Notes: a model not told the origin generated them from the letters alone. Shown: positions 1 through 6,674, counted from the stretch's first letter. The stretch is DNA of 10,822 nucleotides from Thermoleophilia bacterium (GCA_025928435.1 JAICJM010000130.1:1-10822), one strand, 5' to 3'. Program-made: numbers and translations.

Positions 1-1
1 C

Positions 2-1078
2 GGCACCTTCGCCGAGTGGGAGGGCTGGGACTGGATCAGCGACTTCGGCGACCCGATCGCCGAGCACCACACGGTGCGCGAGTCGGTCGGGATCTGGGAC
101 GAGAGCCCGCTGCGCAAGTGGTTCTTCAAGGGCGCCGACTCCCTGCGCGCCGCCGACCGCATCTTCACGTCCAACATGGCCGGGCTCGAGGTGGGGCAGT
201 GCCGGTACGGCCCGTTCTGCGACGAGAACGGCAAGATGCTCGGCGACGGGGTCGTCTACCGCGGCAAGACCGCGGACGACGTCATGGTGGTGACGGCGCT
301 CGACACCGACCTCGACCATTTCCTCCGGGTCACGGGCGACCTCGACGTCCAGATCGAGGAGCACACGTTCGAGATCCCGCACCTCCAGGTGCAGGGGCCG
401 CGGTCGCGGGAGCTGCTCGCCGGCCTGACCGACGCCGACGTCGAGTCGCTGCGCTACTTCCGGTTCTTCCCCGAGCCGGTCACGGTGGCGGGCGTCGACG
501 GCTGCTGGGTGTCGCGCACCGGCTACTCGGGCGAGATCGGCTACGAGGTGTTCTGCCCCGCCGCCGGGGCGGAGCGGTTGTGGCAGGGGCTGCTCGACGC
601 CGGCGCCCACATGGGCATCCGCCCCTACGGCCTCGCCGCGGTCGAGTCGCTGCGGATCGAGGCCGGGCTGATCTTCCTCGGCTATGACTACTTCCAGGGC
701 GTGACGAGCCCCTTCCACATGAACCTCGACCGGATGATCAAGCTGGACAAGGACGAGTTCGTGGGGCGCGACGCGCTCGTCCGCGAGCATGAGGCCGGGA
801 TCACGCACCGGATGGTCACGCTCCTGATCGCCGGGGAGGAGCCGCCGGAGTACAACACCCCGGTCACGCGCAACGGGCGGCACGTCGGCAAGCTCACGTC
901 GCCGTCGGCCGGCCGTTCCCCGACGGTCGAGCGGCTGATCGCGATGGCCTGTATCGAGACCGACCTGGCGGTGCCCCAGACGCAGGTCGAGGTGACGCTG
1001 GGCGACGGCCGGTCGGTCCCGGCAATCGTTTCCAACTACCCGATCTACGACCCGGAGAAGACGCGGCCGAGAGCGTAG
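2..1078 (+). CDS. GcvT-fold aminomethyltransferase family protein (5' partial)
   Basis: The reading frame is open from the first complete codon of the window, so the true start lies upstream; at least 358 residues are present. The GTG at 74 is internal, because family-like sequence (…WEGWDW…, then HHTVRESVGIWD) continues in front of it. GcvT hallmarks are the N-terminal V-G-I-W-D block, DENGKMLGDG after the first strands, the R-T-G-Y-S-G-E-x-G-Y-E signature near 519-549, and the C-terminal GRDAL…PVTRNG…G barrel segment. The family moves one-carbon units between methylated or aminomethyl substrates and tetrahydrofolate. Besides glycine-cleavage T protein it includes DmdA-like and LigM-like demethylases and fused dimethylglycine/sarcosine enzymes. 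No gcvH or gcvP is visible, and the sequence looks like the broader 'aminomethyltransferase family' rather than canonical GcvT, so no symbol is given. The downstream racemase-like gene follows closely in the same direction, so co-transcription is likely. Family call is firm; substrate unknown. Confidence 0.85.
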   Translation, partial: GTFAEWEGWDWISDFGDPIAEHHTVRESVGIWDESPLRKWFFKGADSLRAADRIFTSNMAGLEVGQCRYGPFCDENGKMLGDGVVYRGKTADDVMVVTALDTDLDHFLRVTGDLDVQIEEHTFEIPHLQVQGPRSRELLAGLTDADVESLRYFRFFPEPVTVAGVDGCWVSRTGYSGEIGYEVFCPAAGAERLWQGLLDAGAHMGIRPYGLAAVESLRIEAGLIFLGYDYFQGVTSPFHMNLDRMIKLDKDEFVGRDALVREHEAGITHRMVTLLIAGEEPPEYNTPVTRNGRHVGKLTSPSAGRSPTVERLIAMACIETDLAVPQTQVEVTLGDGRSVPAIVSNYPIYDPEKTRPRA

Positions 1079-1125
1079 CCTCGGCGCCCGTCGGGATCCT
1101 GGCCGAGGGCTGGGAAGGGCTGCGC

Positions 1126-1650
1126 GTGGCGGACGAGCTGCAGCGGCTGATGCCGCGTGAGGACGTCGTGCTGATCGCCGACCACGCCTACGCGCCGTAT
1201 GCCCGCAGGCCCGGCGCGGTGGTGTGCGACCGGGTCACGCACATGGTCGAGGCGCTGCGGCGCGAGTACGGCTGCAAGCTCGTGGTGCTTGCCTCGCTGC
1301 AGGCGACCCTCGACGCGCAGGACGCGATCGGCGCCGTCGGCATGACGCTGGCGCCGGCCGTCGCCCGCGCGGCTGCGTCGGCGGGTGGCACCGTCGGCGT
1401 CTGGGTCGAGCCGGGCTCGGTACGCGGGCCGCAGCTGCGCGCGGAGCTGCGCCGCGCGCGTCTGCGCGGGCTGCCGGTCGAGACGGCCGCCGAGGCTCAG
1501 GTCGGCCCCGCCGAGCTGGCCCAGATCGCCGCCATGCGGGCGCGTGGAGCGCTGCGCCGCAGCGGCCTCGCGGCGGTGCGCAAGCGGGTCGGCCGGCGTA
1601 CGCTGATCAGCACCGCGCCGGCCTCCGCGCCGCCGCGGGCGGCGTCCTGA
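1126..1650 (+). CDS. Degenerate glutamate racemase-like protein lacking catalytic residues
   Basis: The translated order matches the first two-thirds of MurI-type Asp/Glu racemases: a PVGI…EGWEGL segment, then a P-x-EDVV-x-x-AD-x-A-x-x-PY block (residues 10-25), a LVV strand (52-54), an alternating A/V helix, and G-x-VGV-x-x-x-x-x-VRG (88-101). Active racemases have F-D-S-G at the first strand and A-C-N-T-A at the second. Here these read L-A-E-G (encoded before the start, 1099-1110) and L-A-S-L-Q (residues 55-59), so the acid and the first catalytic cysteine are gone. The second cysteine motif (G-C-T-H) is absent because the C-terminal third is replaced by an Ala/Arg-rich tail, giving 174 residues against about 260 for MurI. 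The GTG at 1126 has a good Shine-Dalgarno-like GGGAAGGG at 1112-1119. However, homology starts about 13 codons earlier, where no ATG, GTG or TTG exists in frame. It could be a non-catalytic binding protein or a decaying paralogue; racemase activity is very unlikely. Confidence 0.65.
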   Translation: MADELQRLMPREDVVLIADHAYAPYARRPGAVVCDRVTHMVEALRREYGCKLVVLASLQATLDAQDAIGAVGMTLAPAVARAAASAGGTVGVWVEPGSVRGPQLRAELRRARLRGLPVETAAEAQVGPAELAQIAAMRARGALRRSGLAAVRKRVGRRTLISTAPASAPPRAAS

Positions 1651-1658
1651 CCCCCGGC

Positions 1659-1664
1659 TATCCT
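1659..1664 (+). promoter_or_regulatory. Putative -10 box (TATCCT) for the methyltransferase gene
   Basis: TATCCT lies 7 nt before the ATG at 1672, which would put the transcription start at or next to the A of the start codon (leaderless mRNA). No convincing -35 is visible at the usual distance, and there is no Shine-Dalgarno sequence before the ATG. The same layout recurs at four other genes in the window, which raises confidence in each. Confidence 0.45.
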
Positions 1665-1671
1665 CGCGGGC

Positions 1672-2805
1672 ATGCCGACCCAGCAGGCGCTCTACGCCGA
1701 TCTCGCCGAGCGCAGCTTCGACCCGGAGCTGAGCTGGGCCGAGCACGAGCTGCCCGAGCGTCTGCGCACGAAGCACGTGCACCGGCTGCATCCGTACCTG
1801 GGGAAGTTCGTCCCCCAGCTGGTCGAGCGGTTCCTGGCCCGCCACTTCCGGCCTGGCCAGCGCGTCCTCGACCCGTTCGCCGGCAGCGGGACGACCCTCG
1901 TCGAGTGCACGACGTTCGGGGCGAACAGCGTCGGGGTGGACGTGTCCGCGTTCAACGTCCTGCTCTCGACCGTCAAGACCGCCCGCTACGACGCCGTTGC
2001 GGTCGAGCGCGACCTGATCGCCGTGCTCGGGGCGGCCGAGGCTGCGGTCGGGAACGCCGGCGGCGTGCCTCCGGGCGATTACCTGCGAGCCTGGTACCAC
2101 CCTGACGCACTGGAGCAGCTGCTGCGCTACCGCGCCGCCCTGTGCCGGCAGGCAGAGCACGCCGACCTGGCCCGCGTGGTGCTGAGCCGCGCCGCCCGCT
2201 CGGCCCGGCTGACGACGCACTTCGAGCTCGACTTCCCCCGCGCGCCGCAGACGGGCCCGTACCAGTGCCGCAAGCACTCGCGCGTGTGCGCCCCCACGGC
2301 CGAGGCGGCCAAGTTCCTGCGCCGCTACACGCTCGACACGATCCGGCGGGTGCGCGAGTACGCCGGGCTGCGCGCGGACGTCCGGGCCGAGGTGCTCCAC
2401 GCCGACGCCCGCTGCGCCGACTACGGCCTGCGCCTCGATGGCCTGATCACCTCGCCGCCGTACCCGGGCCGCATCGACTACCACGAGCAGCACCGCTACG
2501 CCTTCGAGCTGCTCGGGCTCGACGAGCGCCGTGCCGACGAGATCGGCACCCCCTGGCGGGGGACGGGCCGGGCGGCGATCGACGCCTACGTCGGCGACAT
2601 GACCGCGGTGTTCGCGAACGCGCGCCGGTTCCTCGCCCCCGGCGCCCCGGTGGTGCTGGTCGTCGACGACTCGCGCGAGCTCTTCAGCACGATCCTCGAC
2701 GGCGCCGGCCTGCGCATCCGCGAGCAGCGGCTGCGCCACGTGAACCGCCGCACCGGTCGCCGGGCGGGCGAGTTCTACGAGCAGGTCATCCTCGCAGCCG
2801 CCTGA
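1672..2805 (+). CDS. Solitary SAM-dependent DNA amino-methyltransferase
   Basis: A 377-residue class I methyltransferase. Residues 34-50 carry a K-H-x-H-x-L-H-P-Y-x-G-K-F block typical of one family of site-specific DNA methyltransferases. The SAM-binding motif DPFAGSGTT is at 67-75, followed by the V-G-V-D strand end near 87-90. The catalytic motif is T-S-P-P-Y at 260-264 followed by PGRIDY. SPPY-type motifs act on exocyclic amino groups, more often N4-cytosine than N6-adenine, but this does not settle which. Motif I precedes motif IV, unlike the usual beta-group m4C enzymes. Residues between the motifs include several Cys and His (C-R-K-H near 200) and may hold the recognition region. No restriction endonuclease or specificity subunit is adjacent: the upstream gene is racemase-like and the downstream one an exporter. 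That suggests an orphan methyltransferase with a regulatory or protective role. The ATG has a -10-like box 7 nt upstream and no Shine-Dalgarno. A nucleic-acid (RNA) methyltransferase role cannot be excluded. Confidence 0.82.
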   Translation: MPTQQALYADLAERSFDPELSWAEHELPERLRTKHVHRLHPYLGKFVPQLVERFLARHFRPGQRVLDPFAGSGTTLVECTTFGANSVGVDVSAFNVLLSTVKTARYDAVAVERDLIAVLGAAEAAVGNAGGVPPGDYLRAWYHPDALEQLLRYRAALCRQAEHADLARVVLSRAARSARLTTHFELDFPRAPQTGPYQCRKHSRVCAPTAEAAKFLRRYTLDTIRRVREYAGLRADVRAEVLHADARCADYGLRLDGLITSPPYPGRIDYHEQHRYAFELLGLDERRADEIGTPWRGTGRAAIDAYVGDMTAVFANARRFLAPGAPVVLVVDDSRELFSTILDGAGLRIREQRLRHVNRRTGRRAGEFYEQVILAAA

Positions 2806-2814
2806 GGGTCAGGT

Positions 2815-2846
2815 GGGGACTGTCCCCGCACACGGGGACAGTCCCC
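2815..2846. repeat. Nested palindrome pair, REP-like and/or bidirectional terminator
   Basis: GGGGACTGTCCCC (2815-2827) and its exact reverse complement GGGGACAGTCCCC (2834-2846) are separated by GCACAC. Each 13-mer is itself a palindrome around one central base, so the RNA or DNA can fold as one 13-bp stem or as two small hairpins. It lies between the convergent methyltransferase and MFS stop codons, where a bidirectional terminator is expected, but no T-tract follows on either side. Thirteen-base palindromes of this kind are widespread in bacterial genomes and resemble REP elements mobilised by REP-associated tyrosine transposases. That last link is from memory of the family and is inference here; no transposase is present in the window. 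Confidence 0.75.
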
Positions 2847-2859
2847 GATTCCCGGTCGA

Positions 2860-4194
2860 CTAGACGCGGTCGCGCGTCCGCCTAGGCCGGCGCGGAAGGC
2901 GCAGGGACGGGCGACGCATGTGCTCGCGGCGCGGCTCGGGCCGCGTCCGGCCCGTCTCGGCCGGGCGCGAGCGCCGCGGCGTGAGCACGACCGGCTCGGG
3001 CATGTGCCGCAGCGCGGGCAGCAGCATGAGCGTGGCGACGACGGTCAGGCCTGCGGCGGCCAGGTAGACGCCCTGCGGGCCGAGCCAGGTGACGAGCGGC
3101 GCGCCGAGCGCGAAGGAGAGCCCCATCGCGCCGAGCACGATCGCGTCGAGCGCGGCCGAGACCCGAGAGCGGATCCGGTCGGGCGTGCGCCGCTGCAGCA
3201 CGTTCTGCGCGGCAACCGTGCCGAACGAGTCGAAGACGCCGGCGATCAGCATGCCGACCAGAACCGGCCAGAAGACCGGCGTGAGCCCGACGATGGCGAG
3301 GCCGGTCGCGATGGAGGCGCTGCCGCCGACGACCGCCGCCTGCTCGAACCGGCGCCGCAGGCGCGCGCCCAGGATCGCGCCGGCCACGCCGCCCCCGTCC
3401 CAGAAGACGGAGATCAGGCCGTAGCCGACCGAGCCGACCCGGAAGTGGTGGGCGAGGATCACCTCGGCCACGATCACGGGGCCGATGCCGACCATGATCA
3501 GCGCCCAGGCGAGCGTCAGCCGCCGCATCCAGCGGTCGGCCATGAGCTGGCGGTAGCCGTCCATGCGGCCGCCGAGCTCGTCGTGGCGCTCGGAGTGGAA
3601 CGGCGCCCGGATGCCCACCATGAGGGCGGCCGAGACGGCCATCATCAGCGCCGAGACCGCGAACACGCCGGTCGCGCTCGTGACGGCGAGCAGCCCGCCG
3701 CCGATGCCGGGGCCGAGCATGTAGCCGGCGCTCTTGAACGCGCCCGCCAGGCTGTTGGCGCGGGCCAGCTCATCGTCGGCGACCAGGTTCGGGACGGCGC
3801 CCTGCACGGCGGCCGTGAGCGCGCCCTGCGTGCACCCGGCGGCGATGGTGACGAGGATCGTCGCCAGCAGCTCGCCGCGCCATACGAGCAGCGCGCAGAC
3901 GGCGAAGCCGACGGCGGCGAGGGCCGCGGAGACCATGATGACGACCCGGCGGTCGCGGCGGTCGCCGACGTGCCCGGTCCACGGCGACACCGCCGTCGCT
4001 GCGCCGAAGATCGCGAGCATGGCGGCCGACAGCCACCACGCCGAGGAGGTGGCCGAGTAGAGCGCCCAGATGAGCGCCGTCAGCGCCGCGCCGCGGCCGG
4101 CGTACGACAGCCCCTGGCTGATCGCCAGGCGGCGGACTGCGGAATCGGCGGCATGCGAATCGGGCGTCATGGAAAGACCGGTCGGAGGGTTCAT
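2860..4194 (-). CDS. MFS transporter (MFS_3/EntS-like exporter type)
   Basis: A 444-residue polytopic protein with about twelve hydrophobic segments. The motif A loop between TM2 and TM3, G-H-V-G-D-R-R-D-R-R, is at residues 74-83. The VPNLVADDELARANSL block before a G-P-G-I-G-G-G-L helix, and QNVLQRRTPDRIRSRVSA in the second half, are characteristic of MFS_3 'transmembrane secretion effector'/EntS-type exporters, which expel siderophores, drugs or other small molecules by proton antiport. After the last helix there is a roughly 40-residue Arg/Pro-rich cytoplasmic tail ending near 2860. The substrate cannot be told. The start could be the ATG at 4194 or the ATG at 4170 (residue 9); neither has a Shine-Dalgarno sequence. 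It is transcribed divergently from the 63-aa gene and converges on the methyltransferase gene with the palindrome at 2815-2846 between them. Confidence 0.88.
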   Translation of the reverse strand: MNPPTGLSMTPDSHAADSAVRRLAISQGLSYAGRGAALTALIWALYSATSSAWWLSAAMLAIFGAATAVSPWTGHVGDRRDRRVVIMVSAALAAVGFAVCALLVWRGELLATILVTIAAGCTQGALTAAVQGAVPNLVADDELARANSLAGAFKSAGYMLGPGIGGGLLAVTSATGVFAVSALMMAVSAALMVGIRAPFHSERHDELGGRMDGYRQLMADRWMRRLTLAWALIMVGIGPVIVAEVILAHHFRVGSVGYGLISVFWDGGGVAGAILGARLRRRFEQAAVVGGSASIATGLAIVGLTPVFWPVLVGMLIAGVFDSFGTVAAQNVLQRRTPDRIRSRVSAALDAIVLGAMGLSFALGAPLVTWLGPQGVYLAAAGLTVVATLMLLPALRHMPEPVVLTPRRSRPAETGRTRPEPRREHMRRPSLRLPRRPRRTRDRV

Positions 4195-4249
4195 CGGAGT
4201 GCCGTCGCCACTCTGGCGCGCGGCTGCACGCGTGGCGGGGCCGTTCGTA

Positions 4250-4255
4250 ATTCTA
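4250..4255 (-). promoter_or_regulatory. Possible -10 box (TAGAAT) for the MFS gene
   Basis: On the minus strand TAGAAT lies about 55 nt upstream of the ATG at 4194, in the most A+T-rich stretch of the 4195-4400 intergenic region. No -35 match is seen at 16-18 bp. It is the best candidate in view for the exporter promoter, but weak. Confidence 0.3.
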
Positions 4256-4324
4256 GCCGGTCGGCATATTTCTCCGCGGGCTTGAGGGCCGCTGAACGAA
4301 TTCTGAATCTCCCCCGGCAGGGGG

Positions 4325-4352
4325 TTGACGCGGGCGGAGCCGCCCGCACACT
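4325..4352 (+). promoter_or_regulatory. Sigma70-type promoter of the 63-aa gene
   Basis: TTGACG (4325-4330) and CACACT (4347-4352) are spaced 16 bp apart, predicting a transcription start near 4359-4361 and a 5' leader of about 40 nt. The -35 is close to the TTGACA consensus. The spacer is almost entirely occupied by a perfect palindrome (see 4330-4347). The region 4195-4324 upstream holds the MFS promoter region and a small CCCCC/GGGGG inverted repeat just before the -35, and otherwise nothing recognisable. Confidence 0.55.
4330..4347. promoter_or_regulatory. Palindromic operator candidate inside the promoter spacer
   Basis: GCGGGCGGAGCCGCCCGC has two perfect 8-base arms (4330-4337 and 4340-4347) around AG. 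It sits exactly between the -35 and -10 boxes, touching both. A dimeric regulator bound here would block RNA polymerase or, as for MerR-type proteins, reshape the spacer. The position is observed; the regulator is unknown. GC-rich palindromes arise easily in this genome, so chance is a real alternative. Confidence 0.45.
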
Positions 4353-4366
4353 GGAGTCAGGTTTCC

Positions 4367-4382
4367 GCCGCCGCGAGGCGGC
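4367..4382 (+). other. 5'-leader hairpin with GNRA (GCGA) tetraloop
   Basis: GCCGCC (4367-4372) pairs perfectly with GGCGGC (4377-4382) around GCGA, a GNRA-class tetraloop. It would start within about 8 nt of the predicted mRNA 5' end and finish 7 nt before the AGGAG ribosome-binding site at 4390-4394, leaving that site free. A 5'-terminal hairpin of this form commonly protects mRNA from 5' decay; that role is inference. Confidence 0.5.
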
Positions 4383-4400
4383 AGCGACGAGGAGAAGAAC

Positions 4401-4592
4401 ATGGGCACGAACATCCGCACCCGCCTCACCGGCCGCCATTCCGACGGCTCGGGCCCGACCCTGAGCGAGCGCGACGTCGAGTCGGCGCTCGGCCGGCTCG
4501 CAGCCTACGACGACGACCGGCCCGAGGACCGGCGCCGACCGCCCAGCACCACCCCGGTGCTGCGCCGCCGCGCAGGGCTCTGGAAGCGCTGA
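4401..4592 (+). CDS. Small charged hypothetical protein (63 aa)
   Basis: I do not recognise a family. The ATG follows AGGAG (4390-4394) at 6 nt, a strong Shine-Dalgarno sequence, downstream of a sigma70-like promoter. The protein is hydrophilic with no membrane segment or signal peptide. It has a basic N-terminus (residues 1-13), then a short predicted helix (about 20-36, TLSERDVESALGRLAAY), then an acidic patch D-D-D-R-P-E-D. It ends in a Pro/Arg-rich segment with R-R-R and a terminal W-K-R. Third positions are overwhelmingly G or C. The dedicated promoter, possible operator, hairpin leader and good ribosome-binding site argue for a real, regulated gene. It is followed after 26 nt by the DUF6159-like gene, which has its own -10-like box. 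Alternative: a non-coding regulatory transcript with an incidental ORF. Confidence 0.6.
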   Translation: MGTNIRTRLTGRHSDGSGPTLSERDVESALGRLAAYDDDRPEDRRRPPSTTPVLRRRAGLWKR

Positions 4593-4603
4593 CGCGACTC
4601 CGG

Positions 4604-4609
4604 TAGGAT
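4604..4609 (+). promoter_or_regulatory. Putative -10 box (TAGGAT) for the membrane protein gene
   Basis: TAGGAT ends 9 nt before the ATG at 4619, placing the start of transcription within a base or two of the start codon. No Shine-Dalgarno sequence is present. The identical hexamer precedes the oxidoreductase gene on the other strand (6658-6663). Confidence 0.4.
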
Positions 4610-4618
4610 CGCACCACG

Positions 4619-5476
4619 ATGGATGAGGGCCGGATCGCCCGCGGTGTGCGGCTCAGCCGCCTGAGCTGGTCGGTGGTGCGGCTGCGGCCGGGGCTGCTGG
4701 TGATCCCGGCGGTCTCGATGCTCATCCAGATCGCCGGCTCGGTGCTGCTGTTCGGGCCCTGGGCGCTGGACATCGTCGACCATCACTCGCGTGGGCGCCT
4801 CTTCCTCGACGCGGCCATCGGCGCCTACCCGGCAACGTTCGTCGTGACGTACTTCAACGTCGCCTTCTACTCGCTCGCCGCCGCGACGATCGACGGCCGC
4901 CCGATGACGACCGCCGAGGCGTTCGAGCGCGCCCGGTCGCGCCTGTGGGCTGTTGCCTCGTGGGCATTCGTCGCGACCGTGGTCGGGGTCGTCCTACGCT
5001 CGCTCGAGCAGCTTCCCGCCGGCGGGGTCGCCGGGCGGCTGGTCGAGTGGGTCGGCGATATCGCCTGGTCGCTCGCGAGCTTCTTCGTCGTCCCGGTGCT
5101 CGCCCTCGAGGACGTCGGCGTCGGTACGGCCCTGCGGCGCTCCGCGTCGACGATCCGTCGCACCTGGGGCGAGTCGGTCACGGGGGCCGCGCTCATCGGC
5201 TTCGGCTCGGGGTTCGTCGTCCTCGCCTTCGTCGGCGTCGGTGCGCTCGGCGTGGTGATCGGACAGGCGGGGTACGTCGCCGGCTACGGGCTGACGGCGC
5301 TCGCCATCGTCGCGGTGGCGGCGCTGATCGCGGCGCAATCGGCGCTCATCCTGGTGTTCCGGCTGGCCGTGTACCGCTACGCGGTCGGCGAGGGCGGCAC
5401 CGGGCCGTTCGCGACCGCCGACCTCGAGGCCGCGTTCAAGCTGCGCCCCGCGCGCCGCTTCCTGCGCCGTCGCTAG
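4619..5476 (+). CDS. DUF6159-like polytopic membrane protein
   Basis: A 285-residue integral membrane protein with about six hydrophobic segments (approximately 25-47, 62-90, 108-128, 141-163, 187-212 and 217-250). It has a short basic N-terminus and a basic C-terminus ending in R-R-F-L-R-R-R. The segment F-F-V-V-P-V-L-A-L-E-D followed by a cytoplasmic A-L-R-R-S-A-S-T-I-R-R-T-W-G-E (about 155-185) is the recognisable signature of the DUF6159 group, found in actinobacteria and some archaea. No biochemical function is established that I know of. No catalytic residues stand out, so it is unlikely to be an enzyme. Its TAG stop overlaps the stop codon of the convergent oxidoreductase gene. It may be expressed from its own leaderless start or by read-through from the 63-aa gene. 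Confidence 0.75.
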   Translation: MDEGRIARGVRLSRLSWSVVRLRPGLLVIPAVSMLIQIAGSVLLFGPWALDIVDHHSRGRLFLDAAIGAYPATFVVTYFNVAFYSLAAATIDGRPMTTAEAFERARSRLWAVASWAFVATVVGVVLRSLEQLPAGGVAGRLVEWVGDIAWSLASFFVVPVLALEDVGVGTALRRSASTIRRTWGESVTGAALIGFGSGFVVLAFVGVGALGVVIGQAGYVAGYGLTALAIVAVAALIAAQSALILVFRLAVYRYAVGEGGTGPFATADLEAAFKLRPARRFLRRR

Positions 5477-6651
5477 AGCGTCTCGGGCGGCCGCGGGCGA
5501 GGCTCGCGGTCGGGCCGGAAGATGTTGTCCGCCGGCGCGAGCGAGTCGGCGAGCAGGTCGGCGAGGCGACGGCTGCCTGCGGGCGAGAGCATGATCCCGT
5601 GGCCGGAGTAGCCGGTGTTCACGTAGAGGCCGCCGACGGCCGTCTCGCCGATCAGCGGCCAGTGGTCGGGGGTCATCGTGTACTGGCCCGCCTGCACGAT
5701 CCAGTGGGCGGCGTTGCGCTCCCACACGTCCGCCCAGAACGGCGCGGTCTGCGCGACAGCCGTCGGGCTGGCCGGGTCGAGCAGCTCGAAGGCGAAGCCG
5801 GGGTCGGCGGGGACGGCGTCCGTCGGCTCCGACGGCGGCGTGGCCGGGTCGGTGAACAGCAGCCACGCGCCGTGCAGGGCCGGCCGCCAGTGGGCGCCCG
5901 AGTCCTCGTCGATCGTCATCGGCGCGCCGGCCGGCACCTGGGGCACGTCCGGCATGACCAGCTTGTGCCGGCGCACCGTGGCGATCGGAAGCTCGATTCC
6001 CGCCCGGCCCGCGACTCCGCCGGACAGCGGCCCGCAGGCGATCACCGCGCGATCGGTCTCGATCGTCCCGAGCGACGTGCGCACGCCCCGCAGCCGCCCC
6101 CCGGCCAGGTCGAAGCCCTCGGCCCGGCACCCGGTGACGACGGTCGCGCCGGACGCGGTCGCGAGGCCCATCGTCACGGCGCGGGTGTCGATGAAGCCGT
6201 CGCCGGCGCGGAAGCGGGCCTGGAGGACGTCGTCCGCGACGTACGGGAACCGCCGCCGCAGCTCGTCGCCGGCCAGGAGCTCGACGTCCGCCACGCCCCA
6301 TCCGTGCTGGCGCTCGACGAGCGCGCGCTGCTCGGCGGCCCGCTCGGGCGAGCGCGTCAGCCACAGATAGCCCTGCGCCCGGATCGAGGGGTCGTACTCG
6401 CGCTGGCCGGTGACGTCGGCGAAGTTCCGAAACAGCGCGACTGACTCCTCGACCAGCCGCAGCTCCTCCTCGGTCGAGAACTGGAGCCGGAAGGCCCCGG
6501 TCGAGACGGGCGTCGTCAGCGTGCACAGCGCCGGGCGCATCTCGATCAGGGCCGAGCGGATGCCGGCGCGGGCGGCGTAGAACGCGGTTGCGGCGCCGAC
6601 GATGCCCCCGCCGATCACCACGAGCTCCGCCGTGCGGGGCGGGGTGTCCAC
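5473..6651 (-). CDS. FAD-dependent oxidoreductase, DAO family
   Basis: A 392-residue protein of the D-amino-acid oxidase/sarcosine oxidase fold. The N-terminal Rossmann motif V-V-I-G-G-G-I-V-G-A-A-T-A (11-23) binds the ADP part of FAD, with the acidic strand end L-I-E at 35-37. The substrate domain follows, and a C-terminal FAD-contact segment has T-P-D-H-W-P-L-I-G (327-335), then G-L-Y-V-N-T-G-Y-S-G-H-G (341-352). The latter matches the GFSGHG-type flavin loop of sarcosine oxidase and glycine oxidase relatives. Enzymes of this family oxidise secondary or D-amino acids. No signal peptide is seen, so it is cytoplasmic. The start is GTG 6651, with a TAGGAT box 6 nt upstream and no Shine-Dalgarno. 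It is divergent from the DapA-family gene, which suggests joint control and a shared pathway such as imino-acid or hydroxyproline-type degradation; that is speculation. The substrate cannot be read from sequence. Confidence 0.85.
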   Translation of the reverse strand: MDTPPRTAELVVIGGGIVGAATAFYAARAGIRSALIEMRPALCTLTTPVSTGAFRLQFSTEEELRLVEESVALFRNFADVTGQREYDPSIRAQGYLWLTRSPERAAEQRALVERQHGWGVADVELLAGDELRRRFPYVADDVLQARFRAGDGFIDTRAVTMGLATASGATVVTGCRAEGFDLAGGRLRGVRTSLGTIETDRAVIACGPLSGGVAGRAGIELPIATVRRHKLVMPDVPQVPAGAPMTIDEDSGAHWRPALHGAWLLFTDPATPPSEPTDAVPADPGFAFELLDPASPTAVAQTAPFWADVWERNAAHWIVQAGQYTMTPDHWPLIGETAVGGLYVNTGYSGHGIMLSPAGSRRLADLLADSLAPADNIFRPDREPRPRPPETL

Positions 6652-6657
6652 GGCGTG

Positions 6658-6663
6658 ATCCTA
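6658..6663 (-). promoter_or_regulatory. Putative -10 box (TAGGAT) for the oxidoreductase gene
   Basis: On the minus strand TAGGAT is followed by 6 nt and the GTG start at 6651, predicting a leaderless transcript. It lies back-to-back with the -10 box of the DapA-family gene only 10 bp away, so each promoter's -35 region falls across the other's -10 box and the start of the opposite gene. Confidence 0.45.
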
Positions 6664-6664
6664 C

Positions 6665-6674
6665 AGCCGCGGCT
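6665..6674. promoter_or_regulatory. Palindrome between divergent promoters
   Basis: AGCCGCGGCT is a perfect 10-bp palindrome lying almost centrally between the two divergent -10 boxes and overlapping the first base of the + strand one. A regulator bound here would control both genes at once. It is short and GC-rich, so it may be coincidental. Confidence 0.3.

Noticed and set aside
1045..2739. A 564-codon minus-strand frame across the racemase-like and methyltransferase genes
   Set aside because: Mirror frame of two real genes, without recognisable motifs or a ribosome-binding site.
2920..4464. A 514-codon plus-strand frame opposite the MFS gene
   Set aside because: Shadow frame: charged repetitive composition, no domain, and the minus strand encodes a clear MFS transporter.
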